NCBI GenBank assembly: GCA_037501455.1
Contig: CM074858.1
Span: 91,362,501-91,426,500 of the forward strand
Length of the DNA: 64,000 nucleotides
Reading direction: 5' to 3'
Source: Lantana camara
Lineage: Eukaryota > Streptophyta > Magnoliopsida > Lamiales > Verbenaceae
Shown: in pieces, positions 23,544 to 34,699 of the stretch
Position numbering within the stretch: the stretch's first letter is position 1
Layout: each line of letters starts with the position of its first letter
Notes under the pieces: generated by a model
The model's database searches: none
What the model saw: only the letters and a program-made list of their open reading frames with translations
What the model was told of the DNA's origin: nothing
Translations under genes and position numbers: made by a program

Positions 23544-26534
23544 TTAGTTGATATATAATTTTAATGTTATTAATTATATCTATATATTAAATCGTGTAAT
23601 TGTTTTAATTAAATAAATTGGTACCACTTTGAATAAATGTATTTTAAATTGTGCACTTTAGTTTAATTTAATTATGTATTTAAATTTTATATTATTTGGA
23701 ATGTTATGGATTTTGAATGTCTTGCTTATGAGTGTTGTAAATGTGCTTCGTTTTTATATGATTCGATACCGAAATTTCGTGAAAATTTAATATGTTATAG
23801 TTATATGTGTTATGAATATGAATATATAATCGTTTCATGTTTTCGGGTTCATTTGCAGGAATTATGAGTTTATTTTGATTTTGGTATCCAAAACGGGGTC
23901 TAACGAGCAATTAGCGCACCATTGGTTCCTTATTTGATATCTTGAGCTAGGAAACTCGGATTCGAGTTTCGTCAACTTCGTTGAACTCGTATCGAAAATT
24001 TGAGTTTAATGAACTTAGCCTTATATTTTTCCCAAATTATTTGAACCTCCGAAATTCAACCGAAACATGCAACGAAAACCAAATCTGCCACAGTTTACTA
24101 AAATGACCATATCTTATTCAAACCTTGACCAAATTAACCATGGTTTGATTCCTTAGAACCCTAACTCAACCCTCTAACCAGAATTAACCACCCCAAACCG
24201 AGATAACCCTCTTCACTTGGAGAAAATCAGTCAAACTTCCCCTGCTTTCCAGTTTTCCCGTAGCTCAAGCCAACCCTTGGAGATTCAAGCTCAAATCTCT
24301 TCCAAACCTCCATTAATCCACAAGGTAAGCTTAGGGTTGTTATATACATTGATTATGAGTCATTTTGATCCATTCATCCCCAATTTTGAGCATGTTTTCA
24401 TGGAGTTTGGAGAAGATGATGAATAGTTAGGTTTTTGCTCTTTTGTTGAATCAACTTGATTTCTTTGAGTTTTCTTTGTGATTCTTGAGTAATAAATGAT
24501 CTTTAAGCATGCAATTATGTTACTTTGAACTTAGTTTTCTTGGTTGTTGGAGATTTCATGACTTGCCATTAATGATGATTGAAGATTGAAGTTGATGATT
24601 GAATTCTTGAATGCATTCCTTGGATTCTTGAAGTTTAATTGTGTTAAGGCATGTATATGTGAATTTATGACTTGAACTTGTATGCTTTTGGGTTAAGATG
24701 TGAGTTGGTTTGTGCCTTGTAGCTTCCATTTCGTTTTTTGCCCTGTTCTGTGTTTTTTTCTGGCTACACACTCAAATCCACGGGGGTGGATTTGAGTCCA
24801 GTAGGCTTCTGGACCAGAATCCATGGGGGTGGATTCTGTCCTGTTTTTTTTTTGTTACTCCGGTTTCGTTTTTTCTTGTTTTTCTTCGCTTGTTTGATCT
24901 TTCTCCACCTCTTTTATGACTTCCATGCTATGCTAACATGTATTATCTTGAGTGTTATGAAATTTTATTATTTTTCGTGGAATATTTTCCGAGATATGCT
25001 TCGACTTGTCTTCTTTGCTCCTAATGTGTGCATGCATGGACTTTGCTCTTAAGTTTGAACCCTAATTGTTATTTATTCCTTATTTTATGACTTGTATGAT
25101 ACGTATACATGTTATACTACATGTCATGATCGTTATTTAAATTCCTTGGATTAATTTGGTATGAAATATGGAAGAGATGAACTTTAACAAATTTGAATGC
25201 TTCATAAAAGGAATGAAATGAATCTTTATATGTCTTTAAGACATTAATCGTGCACATGAACTTGTTCATTACATAATATATTCTTTTATGCATTCATATC
25301 ATGATCATTTCATTGCCGAGCGTCTTAATTGGTCATTTTGAGTCTCACTTCACCTTCCTTGCACAGATTTTGATCCCGTTGGAGACGAGGCCGGTCCGTG
25401 AGGCTCTTGTGCTCTTCTTTTGTCGTTTTAAGGTGGGTTTCTCTTCTATCTAGTTATATGACCCTATATACCTTCAATGTGAAAAGTTTTCGATCAAAAT
25501 TAATATATATATATATAGAGTCTTTTCAAAGAGTAAATGTTTGCAACGTAAAACCCTTATTTTATAAATCCTACCAAATGTGTTGGTGAGAAATGAATGA
25601 ATGCACGAATGGGGCCCAGGAACTTAGTGTGAGTGGCTATCCGGGGAGGCATGGGCCGACGGTGATCCCTCACATTAGTTCCACCAATTAACGGCGTAAC
25701 CGGACCTCGTTAGGAGTTAGCGAGGAATGGACGCTGAGTGCCACTAGGGGAGTCATGCAACCCCTTTTGGTCAATGAATGGGTGGTCGGGCCTTGGAAAC
25801 CCGCCACCAACCCGGAGGAAGAAGGTGTAAATGTTATGAATGTGCACGAAAGAATGTTATGCATGAAAAGAAAGAATGAATGAACGTTTAATGAACTACA
25901 CAAGGTGTTGGTTGGAGATAATGCACGCCCACTCACCGGGCCAATAATGACCTAATGTAAATGAATCGTTATAATCCCTTTTGATGATTTTTCTATTTCA
26001 CCCACTTGGGAAATTCTTTAAAAACCTCACTTGGGATTATAGCTTGCATGTGATTGTTTAAAAATCGTCTTATATTATATTTATGCCCTGTTTTTATACC
26101 CACCAGTCCCTTTTGGACTGAACCCGTTTGGTTTTCAGTTGTTTTATGCAGGTGTCAGGGAGCTAGGCGGGAATTCGAGTCGTTAGGTCTTGCATTCATC
26201 TCTAGCTCTTGTATTTTGGTCTTACACTTGCATACTCTACTTTTGATCATTGTATATGTATTACTATGGAGCGTACATGTTTTGAGCCTTGATGGTATTT
26301 GATGATGTATATGACTTATTTTTGGAGCTTGAATGCTCATTGTATATATATTTGATCAGTTTTTGCTTCCGCGCTTATGTTACTCTGATTGTATGGTTCA
26401 AGGGTTAGTCCCGCCTAGCATAGCGTGAGTGTTGTCCACGTTCGCCGTGATTTAGCTCGGGTATGGAGTGTCCGTTCCATATCCGGGTTGGGTCTCGGTG
26501 CGGGGGATGTGGTACCTTGCACTCGGGTGCTACA
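23365..26534 (+). repeat. 3' LTR of the Tekay element (3170 bp)
   Basis: It starts TGTGACGCCCCGATATTTCG and ends GGGTGCTACA, followed by ATTCT. It lacks the two extra copies of the ATCCATGGGGGTGGATT-containing unit found in the 5' LTR and otherwise runs collinear with it. Confidence 0.95.
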
Positions 26535-26750
26535 ATTCTCCTACGTACTTTTGAAGAATTTATACGACAAATGGACGATTAAGTACGTGATTCTAGTATT
26601 TTCATACAATATCTCACCAAATATGTACATCATCATAACGGAAGTGCAATTCATTCTCCTACGTAGTTTTGAAGAATTTATACGACAAATGGATGATTAA
26701 GTACGCGATTCCAGTACTTTCATACAACATCTCACCAAATATGTACTTTC
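26535..26750 (+). repeat. 118-bp array, continuation after the Tekay insertion
   Basis: The array resumes in register with CTCCTACGTACTTTTGAAGA and runs for nearly two units before the palindrome begins near 26761. Confidence 0.9.
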
Positions 26751-26760
26751 GATAAATTTA

Positions 26761-27168
26761 TATTACATATGTTGAATGAAATATAAGAGTTTAATAGCAA
26801 GAGTGTGTTATCTTAATACGACATATATACTACATAGAGTTTATATCTTCATGTGTTGAATATGATATAGTATGTTGGTTACATAAGTTGTCATAATATG
26901 TTGAATGGTATATACTATACGATCGGGCGTATTGTGTTGAATGATATTTATTATAACAACATATGTAACCAACATACTATATATCATTCAACACAATACG
27001 CCCGATCGTATAGTATATACCATTCAACATATTATGACAACATATGTAACCAACATACTATATCATATTCAACACATGAAGATATAAACTCTATATAGTA
27101 TATATGTCGTATTAAGATAACACACTCTAGCTATTAAACTTTTATATTTCATTCAACATATGTAATAT
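26761..27168. repeat. Palindromic core of the MULE foldback
   Basis: Arms 26761-26947 and 26981-27168 are near-perfect inverted copies (for example GATCGGGCGTATTGTGTTG pairing with CAACACAATACGCCCGATC). The spacer is 33 bases. The arms are AT-rich and contain no gene. Confidence 0.95.
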
Positions 27169-27169
27169 T

Positions 27170-27580
27170 GTCCATTTGTCGTATAAATTCTTCAAAACTA
27201 CATAGGAGAATGAATTGCACTTCCGTTATGATGATGTACATATTTGGTGAGATGTTGTATGAAAATACTGGAATCGCGTACTTAATCGTCCATTTGTCGT
27301 ATAAATTCTTCAAACCTACGTAGGAGAATGAATTACACTTCCGTTATGATGATGTACATATTTGGTGAGATGTTGTACACAAATACTGGAATCGCGTACT
27401 TAATCGTCCATTTGTCGTATAAATTCTTCAAAACTATGGAGAAGAACGAACTGCACTTCTTTTATAAATACCACTCTTCTCACATTGTACACATTTGGAT
27501 AAATGTTGTACACAGAAGCTAGAATCACGTACTTAACTGTTGTACATAAATGGTAGAATCAGGTAGACCATTATCAGAGA
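27170..27580 (-). repeat. 118-bp array in inverted orientation, right arm of the foldback
   Basis: The landmark TCGTATAAATTCTTCAAA occurs at about 27178, 27296 and 27415, the reverse complement of the unit seen at 14770-15384. The similarity to the left arm continues outward: GATAATGG...CTACCTGATTCTACC matches the sequence just after the transposase gene at 14728. Confidence 0.9.
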
Positions 27581-27722
27581 TACAAAATACTTCAAAGCCA
27601 ACAAACTTCAACAAATTGCATAACAAGGAAAAATTACTTCCTGTTCAAAGTGAACATACTACGTTACCAAAGTTTAATAATTTTAGTGTAATACTAGACC
27701 ACTCAAATACCAGATATACACA

Positions 27723-30425
27723 TCACTTTTCAACCATACGAATCAATTCCCCTGTAGCCAAAATCTTTGCAGCCAAATGGACACGATAGTACGGCATCTT
27801 CACAAGAAGGCATTCTTTCCAGAAAGTTGGGTCATCCCTAGCGAAACATTCAGCAAACAGGCAAAAGAAGGCACCACAGTCGAGGCTATCATCCTGTTGG
27901 GAGGGACATACCTGACCATCTACGTCATCGGTCGGAATCTCATACTTGTATTCATGGAAAAGGAACATCCGAATGAATTTCACCCATAACTTGGCATGCC
28001 CGGTTGCAACGGGAGAATACATGGAGTTCAAGCGTTTAAATACCTTCAGATCGGTGTCGAGGACAACCATATGCTAGTGGTTTTTTGTGTTCAATGGGAA
28101 AATAATGTAACGGTTACCTCCCAACACCTCAGGATTCAAACGCAAAAGCAATGAGCGCACACTCTTCATGACATTGTCTGTTAGAAACTTGTTCATTCCC
28201 TCCAGATCTCCAGCCTTCAGTTTCTTCTTCGAACCTTTGATGAACTTTTCACGAGACAATTTATCCAATATACCGGTTGTTACATGGGAAGACATAGCCC
28301 AAATCCTTGTCATGTCCATGCTTATGAGAATGTTAATGTACGCCTCAAACACGGATTGTCTCATCTCAAGGCCCCACAACAACCGGTATATGTCATAATC
28401 CAATATTTCGACATCATTTGCACTGTTGGGATGCATCTTTAGCATGTCCCCGGATGAAACCATCAATTATATCTTGCTATTCGGATGTCAGCTCATCCCT
28501 TCCAGGGTAATCTAATCTTCCAACATAATCATAGCATTGATCCATAGGGGTCTTTCCAAATTTCACCTACACAATAGAAGGCATTTTAAGTAACATATAA
28601 CTAACATGTAATTATAATTAAACGAAATATGACAACTTACTTTCTTCTTCATCTTCGGGACTGTGGACGAAGGAGGCGTAATGAAATCGGGTTCTTTGCT
28701 TTTCTTCATCCAATCATCTCTATCTCTTACAGACAATGCAATGGAGCTAATAGTGTCATTCACTTGCTTCATTCTAATCTCATGACGCCCGCTATCATCT
28801 GAATCATCACCACTAGCATAATCATCAACAAGACGAGAGAGTATATCTGCGTCATTCTTCTCATTAAGCAACCTAACATTCTCCTCCACAAGCTTCTCCA
28901 CTTCATCCTCCTCCACACCTCTCTCCACATCCTTCCCAGCCTCCACCACATCTTCTGCCACAGCCTTCTCTATAGCTTTCTCCATAGCTTCAAGCACAAC
29001 ATTGTCCACAGCCTGATCCATAGGCTCATCCATAGCCTCAACTACACTCTCCTCTACAGCCTTATCTTGCATACCAATCAATATATCAACTACATCCTCC
29101 TCTCCCTTCTCCTCCATGGTTACTTCTTTGTCACTCCCCTCCATATCATCATCCCCTTCCCCCACAGTCTCATCATCCTCACTTTCATCGACATGCTCTT
29201 CCTCCTCATTCTCATCCCCAATATTTTATTCATTATCACTTCCATCGGCAGTCACTCCAGTCTTCTCAGTCACCAATTGCCCCAACAACTTCAACTCCCG
29301 CTTCTGATTAGCAATGATCTCCCTCATCAACGTTGCTAGAGTCCCCACATCATTCTCATCTTTTTTCACAGGAGGTTCAAACAATTGCAATTCCTCCTTT
29401 GCGTTGCAACAATCTCCACAAACTTCAAAGAATATAAACAACATGATGTTACAAATATACAGCAGCCACATAACATACTTACATATACAAAAAAAGAAAA
29501 TGAAAAATGTAAACTGAGTTACCTGATGCATGTCAATGGCATCCAGCACCTCATTAGCCCTGTCAATGTTCAAAGGCAAATTACTGGCTTTCGATTGCCA
29601 TCTAAAGAGTCGAGGAAATGCCCGCAGCGATCTAGGGAAACCACAGATTGGAAAGTGCTCATAAAACCAAGCATGTGGCACTAAACAAAAACCAATTTCA
29701 AACAATTACCAAATCTACATGCATAATAGTATAAAGTTAAAAAATATAATTATGAACTTGTTTAAATACCATCATTCCAACCACAAAGCCATCCACATAT
29801 ACTGTTTCACCTGCCAAATGTTGCTTGATGGATCCTACCAAGAACCGATACACAGCTATCCCCCAAGAAAACTCTCCAATTACAGACAAGTTATCCACAT
29901 AACTAATTAGACCTCGGGATACAACCATGGTGCTCACAGGGAACAATAAAGTACAGAATACAAACAGAATATACATCCTACAAAAATCATCGACATCAGA
30001 CTTCTCCGTACTATTCACTAATTCCGCCATTTTCAATACAATATTGTCCTTATTACATAATCTGGGATCGCCATAAAAATGTTTTGCTACTGTGGTAGAA
30101 GGAACTTTTCAGTGCAGATCAACATTCAATCCACAGTGTTGCAGACCATTCACTATACAAAATTCGGACACCGTGAAGGGAACAACAATCTCTTCACCCA
30201 CTGAAAAGTAGAGGAATCCACATCAAACCTGGATAATAGCAACTTGATTCTAGTAATGGATGAAAATGCAAATGACATGTTCATGAAGAAATCAAATGAA
30301 TATCGAGAAATGGCTTCTTCATGTTCAGGCTTCATCAAAAGCTTAATACTTTCCATTTCTTTGCAAAATGCAACAGGAGAACATCGGGTTTGAAGGGTGC
30401 CCATTCCAGCCAAGGACACCATCAC
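27723..30425 (-). pseudogene. ULP1-like SUMO-protease gene of the MULE
   Basis: Exon 1 (from about 30425) contains TRCSPVAFCKEMESIKLLMK and, after a frameshift near 30210, a DUF1985-like region (VVPFTVSEFCIVNGL ... VVSRGLISYVDNLSVIGEF). Exon 2 spans 29680-29523 and exon 3 spans 29422-28641, a strongly acidic repeat-rich linker (many Glu, Asp and Ala). Exon 4 (28566-27723) is the C48 cysteine protease domain. The catalytic set is visible: His at 28079, Asp in VVLDT (28056) and QDDSLDCGAFFC with Cys at 27876. A TAG follows the catalytic His, where tryptophan is expected, and a stop (TSE-stop-QDI) plus a frameshift lie near 28450. C48 enzymes cleave SUMO or related tags. Its role in transposition is unknown. 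Confidence 0.85.
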
Positions 30426-30959
30426 ATGGTTAATAACAACTTCGTGTATAAAAACGGGAATATAGCGTATCTAACCAAAGAAATTTCGTATTGCAATAAA
30501 AATTGTGCAAAATTGGCAATGAATTTCAACTTCAAAAAACCCACAACCAAATAGGGCCTTTTAGAGATCAACCACCTTGGGCATTTTCGTCCTAAACCCT
30601 ACCAATTTTGCGTACAAAAAAGGGGAAATACCAAATCTAAAGCTTCATATTTCGTATTGGATCAAAGAGGGAAAAAAATGTCAAATCTTCGGCGCCGTAA
30701 ACCCCGCAGCGGAAACTATATGGCGGCAGAAACCAACCTCAACAGCGGGGAAATTCCACACTGCCGGAACCCTCTCACCAGGGTAGTCGCACGCATCGGA
30801 AACCTTCTTCACCGTCACCTAATATCACCGTACTTTGGTCGGTTATCGTCTCACCCGTTCTCTTTTGCGCCCTCGCCGGTTGCTTCAGTTTTTCTCTTTT
30901 TTATTTTTTTTTTCAATGTTCAATATTCACTGAACGATAATGAGAAAATGGGAGGGAAA

Positions 30960-31113
30960 GTGGTTGCCAGGAGGGGTAATGTAGTAAAATTGCACCCTTT
31001 AGGTAGTTAACAAAGATTCCAAAAGTGGATTGGAGAGTTAGTACGGATAGTTTTAAAACCGGGGAGCTAATGGGAATTTGACCCCCCTTCTAGGGAGTTA
31101 TGGGGCATTTCCC
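30960..31113 (-). repeat. Right terminal inverted repeat of the MULE
   Basis: Read on the minus strand it begins GGGAAATGCCCCATAACTCC and includes CTAGAAGGGGGGTC. It matches 37039-37190 closely and 11710-11870 more loosely. Confidence 0.85.
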
Positions 31114-31190
31114 GATATATATATATATATTAAAATATGATATATATATCATATATATATATATATATATACATATATATATTAAAAAAA

Positions 31191-31345
31191 ATGATTTTCG
31201 GTTTTCGGTTCGGTTCGGTTTAGCCGGTCAACCGAACCAAAAAAACCGAAAAACCGAAAATAAAAAAAGGCCTGATCGAAAACCGAACCGAAATAGGTCC
31301 GGTCGGTACGGTTTCGGTTCGGTTCAGTTTTTCGATTTCGGCTTT
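31191..31345. repeat. CGGTT/AACCG foldback repeat
   Basis: TTCGGTTTTCGGTTCGGTT is followed by runs of AACCGAACC and AAACCGAAAAACCG, then again by CGGTTTCGGTTCGG, so several nested hairpins are possible. It carries no coding capacity that I trust. Short AACCG/CGGTT foldbacks occur in several plant genomes, but I cannot assign the family. Confidence 0.7.
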
Positions 31346-32168
31346 TTTTTTTAACACCCCTCCCCAACCCTAACGGAACTTTAACGGAAAAACGGAATAG
31401 AGGGATCACAAACGGTTCATAACATTTGAAGACGAAATTGTAATTTTCGAATAAAGATGGATTATGTTATAATTACCCTATCTAGCAAGGTAATCAGATG
31501 TAATTTTCCCTAAAACAAAAAGAAATTGCGAGCAAGTTTACCAAAAATCTTTTTTTTTTTTTTTACTACAGTTTACCAAAAATCTAATGAACCCAAAAGT
31601 CGTTAAAATTACACTTGAGTTCCACTGATATCCTTTCCTATCTTTTTTCATTTTCCTATGTACGAACAATTTGTGCCCTAAACTGAACTTCTCTTCCCCG
31701 TTCAAAATTCACAATTTGTGTTCATTGCTCCATCTTAGAATACGTATTCCAGCACAAAGTGGCTAACCATCGTCCTTTGAAATAGAAATTATCCATTTAA
31801 TTAGTCTTGTCCCTGTTCTTTTCTATCCTAACTGGATTTCTCCCCCTTTTTTTTTTTTTGCTCTCAGGTTTTGTTGGATCTGAAAATTCTTGTTGTGCCC
31901 AAAATAACCTAGCTCACACCACTGAGGTAAGTAGCTCCTGAATTCCGTTTCTTAACCGCCGTAAATTTTCTTGCTGATATACACAATTTTTCCTTACCAA
32001 GGTATATCCATGTTTTTAGTTTGTATTTTTAAGGATGAAATGCGCTTTGTAAACCTAATACTTTCCCCCTGTCCATTGTTTCGGTGTGTATTGGTGATAT
32101 GAATTATGTTCACTTGAAAAATGAACGGTTTATGTCGTGATAATTAGGCAATCGTAGGTTTGGAGGTT

Positions 32169-32173
32169 ATCCA
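32169..32173 (+). repeat. Target duplication ATCCA of the solo LTR
   Basis: ATCCA at 32169-32173 is repeated at 34099-34103, directly flanking the LTR. Confidence 0.9.
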
Positions 32174-33314
32174 TGTTAGGAATAGTGCCCTAGAAAGCCG
32201 ATTGTATATCCGCTTTGTACTTTTCCTTATTGTAATAACAGACAATCTTTGAATGATATAACGAATAAAGGCAACACTTCTTTATATGCTCTTGCTTTGG
32301 TATGCGATTACTTTACTTGTGCATGTATGAGAACTCCCCTAATCCTGATGACTGGACTCTACCATTTAGGTGAAATGGTTCATGAAACGAGCCCTATATC
32401 ACATAAGGCATGATTAGTAAAATACTCCAAGCCGATGAGTCCTACCGACAGTGGGAGTGTCAACCTGACTCCTCTAAGGCTTGCTTATGGGATCATGCCC
32501 TTAAGAAGGACCACCTTGTTTCATGGAGGTGCAAAGTGTATAGTTGATACGTGCGTGATACATGAGGGTGCTTACTTCAATAAGTAAGTTCACTGAGGTG
32601 CCCCGTGTGAGAAGATTCCTAAATGGGAAAGGAAGTTTCTATTTCAGGAAATGGAAACTTCCAGATTAGGAAATATCTCACGAGTCATTGATGTGATTAA
32701 TTGATCCTTAGACTTGAGGTTCCTTGTCACTTTATAAGTTAACTCTGTAGTCTTAGGTATAAGCTTTAAAGGGTGTCGCCTTAGACAACTGATTCAAGGC
32801 TTATGCTGGGGCTGCACAAGTGATTCATGAAAGTGAATGAGAATCAAGAAAGGACCTACACTTGCATTTGCAAGGTGATCTCTTATTGTGTAAGTCATTC
32901 ATATGCCATATGGAGTCCTTGGCCAAGGCAGTAGATCAAGACATCAAGAAAAGGGTTTCTTGGATTGAGATCAAATGGATATGAATTGCACTTAGCTTTA
33001 AGACCGGATTATTAGGGTTCTGATTATTCCCTTACCCTAGATCTTGGTTGAGAGATAGAAAGTAGGAGGATTGTATCTAACATGAGTCAATGACTTAAAG
33101 GTTCTGTCGAATCCGAACATTCCAATTCAGCTAGGGGTTAAACACCTGTTGCTAGACTATGGTCGTTTAATCTGTGGACTGATTAATTAATTAGTGAATT
33201 AATTAATTAGAGTCACTGCTAATTGAATTGAGAACTTAGAGGGTCACACACAACAACTTGGTTACATGAGTTGAGGCTTAAAAATGATTAAACGAGTTAA
33301 TCGGGCCTAGAGGG

Positions 33315-33372
33315 TTCCACACGTGTGAAACCACACGTGTGGGTGACGTGAGTGACACGTGTCCCACACGTG
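33315..33372 (+). promoter_or_regulatory. G-box cluster in the solo LTR
   Basis: Four CACGTG palindromes and one further ACGTG core lie within 60 bases. CACGTG is the known binding core of plant bZIP and bHLH factors, including ABA-responsive ones. The cluster lies about 340 bases upstream of the TATA box. Confidence 0.75.
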
Positions 33373-33703
33373 ATTATTTGATTAATATATTAAATAATTA
33401 ATTTGTTAATTATTTAATAGACTTTGGTTTAATTTTAAATTAAAAAGAAAGTCTAATTTTGAAGAAAAATAATCTAGTTAATTAATTATGAATTAATTAA
33501 TTAGATAAAAATAAGTTATTTATTTTAAATAAATAAAGTATAAAATTATCCAAAAATAGATTGGATATTTTTAGCTCTCTTAAAGTTGATTTGAATTAGA
33601 ATTCAAAGTCAAAGTTGGAAAATACTTGATGATCAAGTAATAGGAGAGAGGGGCCGAAATCCTTAGCCCGTAAGGACTAGGTTCGGCCGCCCCATCCCTT
33701 TCC

Positions 33704-33729
33704 TATATATAGGGGAGCTCATGCTCCCC
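33704..33729 (+). promoter_or_regulatory. TATA box and adjoining hairpin of the solo LTR
   Basis: TATATATA (33704-33711) is followed at once by GGGGAGCTCATGCTCCCC, an inverted repeat. All copies of this LTR keep the arrangement. The expected transcription start lies just downstream. Confidence 0.7.
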
Positions 33730-34699
33730 TTAGAGAGTAATTGACAATTCTTTTGGTTCATGTGTTGAACACCTTCCTTTCTCCAAGATCAAATAAACCC
33801 TAGGTTAAGCCTAAACACTAACTAGAGAACTAGCATCCTTACTAGTTAGATTGTGATCAAGTTGGTGGACTATCTCTAGAGAGCTTCAAGTTAGAAGTTT
33901 GAAGATTCGAGCTTTACCAAGGAGAGGGGATCAAGCCGCGAGAAGAGCGTTCTTGGGTGGCTTGAAACGCTTCAAGAAAGAATAAAAGAAAAGTAAGTTT
34001 CTTATCTTTACGAATTTGGTTACACGATTGCGAGTCCTAGATCCTTTTTGTTGGAAAATTTTTAAATTTCCGCTGCTTTCTGATTTGTGTTTCCAACAAT
34101 CCATATGCAAGTTATTAACGTGTTGATGCTCACTTACCTAGTGCTACTCTAATTTGTACTTGTCTGCGAAGAGGGATGATACCTACATGTCATATTTATT
34201 GTTGTCTCATTAGGTTCAAACTTAATAAAGGACATGTTATTGTGTTGTTTCCTTCATTGCTGAAACTGATGTGTTTATATATTTTGTTTTCTTATTTTCA
34301 ACTGTTGCTTCTGATTATTTGATTTGTGTGTTGAGCTTTTGGTTTAGGCATGTGGATGATGTTACTAGTGTTTTAGGGAATTTTTCATGACTAGTGTTGT
34401 GCATGTTGTCAGTGCTAATGTTTAGGACAGATTGCACCCTTCATCTTGGTTAGGAATTTGCTGATTTTCAGGATATGGAGTTGTGCAGGTGTGTTTGACA
34501 GATATGCTAGCTTGTAGGGGCTTTGGCTGATGAAGCAAATCTTTTTAGCTTTCAATGACTTGTTTCTCTATATATTGTGTATATTGCTGAATGATCCTAA
34601 TGCTTGCCGGAAAAGCTGTTGTATAAGAGGTGTGAGAGTGAATGGTATATCTTCCAATGGTTCCCAAATTTACGTTGATGAGTAGCCACTTTATCTTAC

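Larger units (their letters stand above)
15385..26534 (+). mobile_element. Ty3/gypsy chromovirus, Tekay/Del lineage, full length
   Basis: Long LTRs (about 3.2 kb), an initiator-Met tRNA primer site, gag, protease, RT, RNase H, integrase and a C-terminal chromodomain-like end are all present in order. The five-base target duplication is perfect. The LTRs differ by only a few percent by eye, much less than those of the Tat element, so this is one of the younger insertions. Several in-frame stops mean it is no longer autonomous. It interrupts the tandem array of the MULE and therefore postdates it. Confidence 0.95.
11710..31113 (+). mobile_element. Mutator-like element (MULE) with MURA and ULP1-like genes
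   Basis: The two ends are inverted relatives over about 150 bases. GGGGCCATCTTCTAAAAGTC at the left, with CTACTAACTCCCCAG further in, pairs with the reverse of the right end, GGGAAATGCCCCATAACTCC with GTACTAACTCTCC. The right end also matches the left end of the MULE copy at 37039. Inside are a MURA transposase (plus strand), a ULP1-like gene (minus strand) and a central foldback. A Tekay retrotransposon of 11.15 kb lies within, so the MULE itself is about 8.25 kb. MULEs carrying ULP1-like genes are known as Kaonashi-type. Flanks are AT repeats, so the 9-10 bp target duplication cannot be defined. Confidence 0.85.
31114..32173. other. Intergenic stretch: AT repeat, CGGTT foldback, exon-like segment
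   Basis: An AT dinucleotide run (31114-31186) is followed by a CGGTTCGG-type foldback and then by AT-rich sequence with no long frame. At 31868-31926 a pyrimidine tract ending in CAG and a GTAAGTAG donor bracket an exon-sized segment. This may be an early exon of the hydrolase remnant downstream, but I cannot identify its product. Confidence 0.4.
32174..34098 (+). mobile_element. Solo LTR of the copia family
   Basis: It starts TGTTAGGAATAGTGCCCTAG and ends TTTCCAACA. It is the same family as the LTRs at 45233, 46763, 54580 and 63064, but lacks a ~325-bp block present in those (57121-57445 in element A), with TCAAGC at both edges of the block. A perfect five-base target duplication shows one original insertion followed by recombination between its LTRs. 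CACGTG motifs (33315-33370), a TATA box (33704-33711) and a hairpin are present. Confidence 0.95.

Noticed and set aside
29067..29339. Plus-strand frame rich in Leu/Ser/Pro opposite the ULP1 linker
   Set aside because: It is the complement of the acidic repeat-rich exon and has no independent support.
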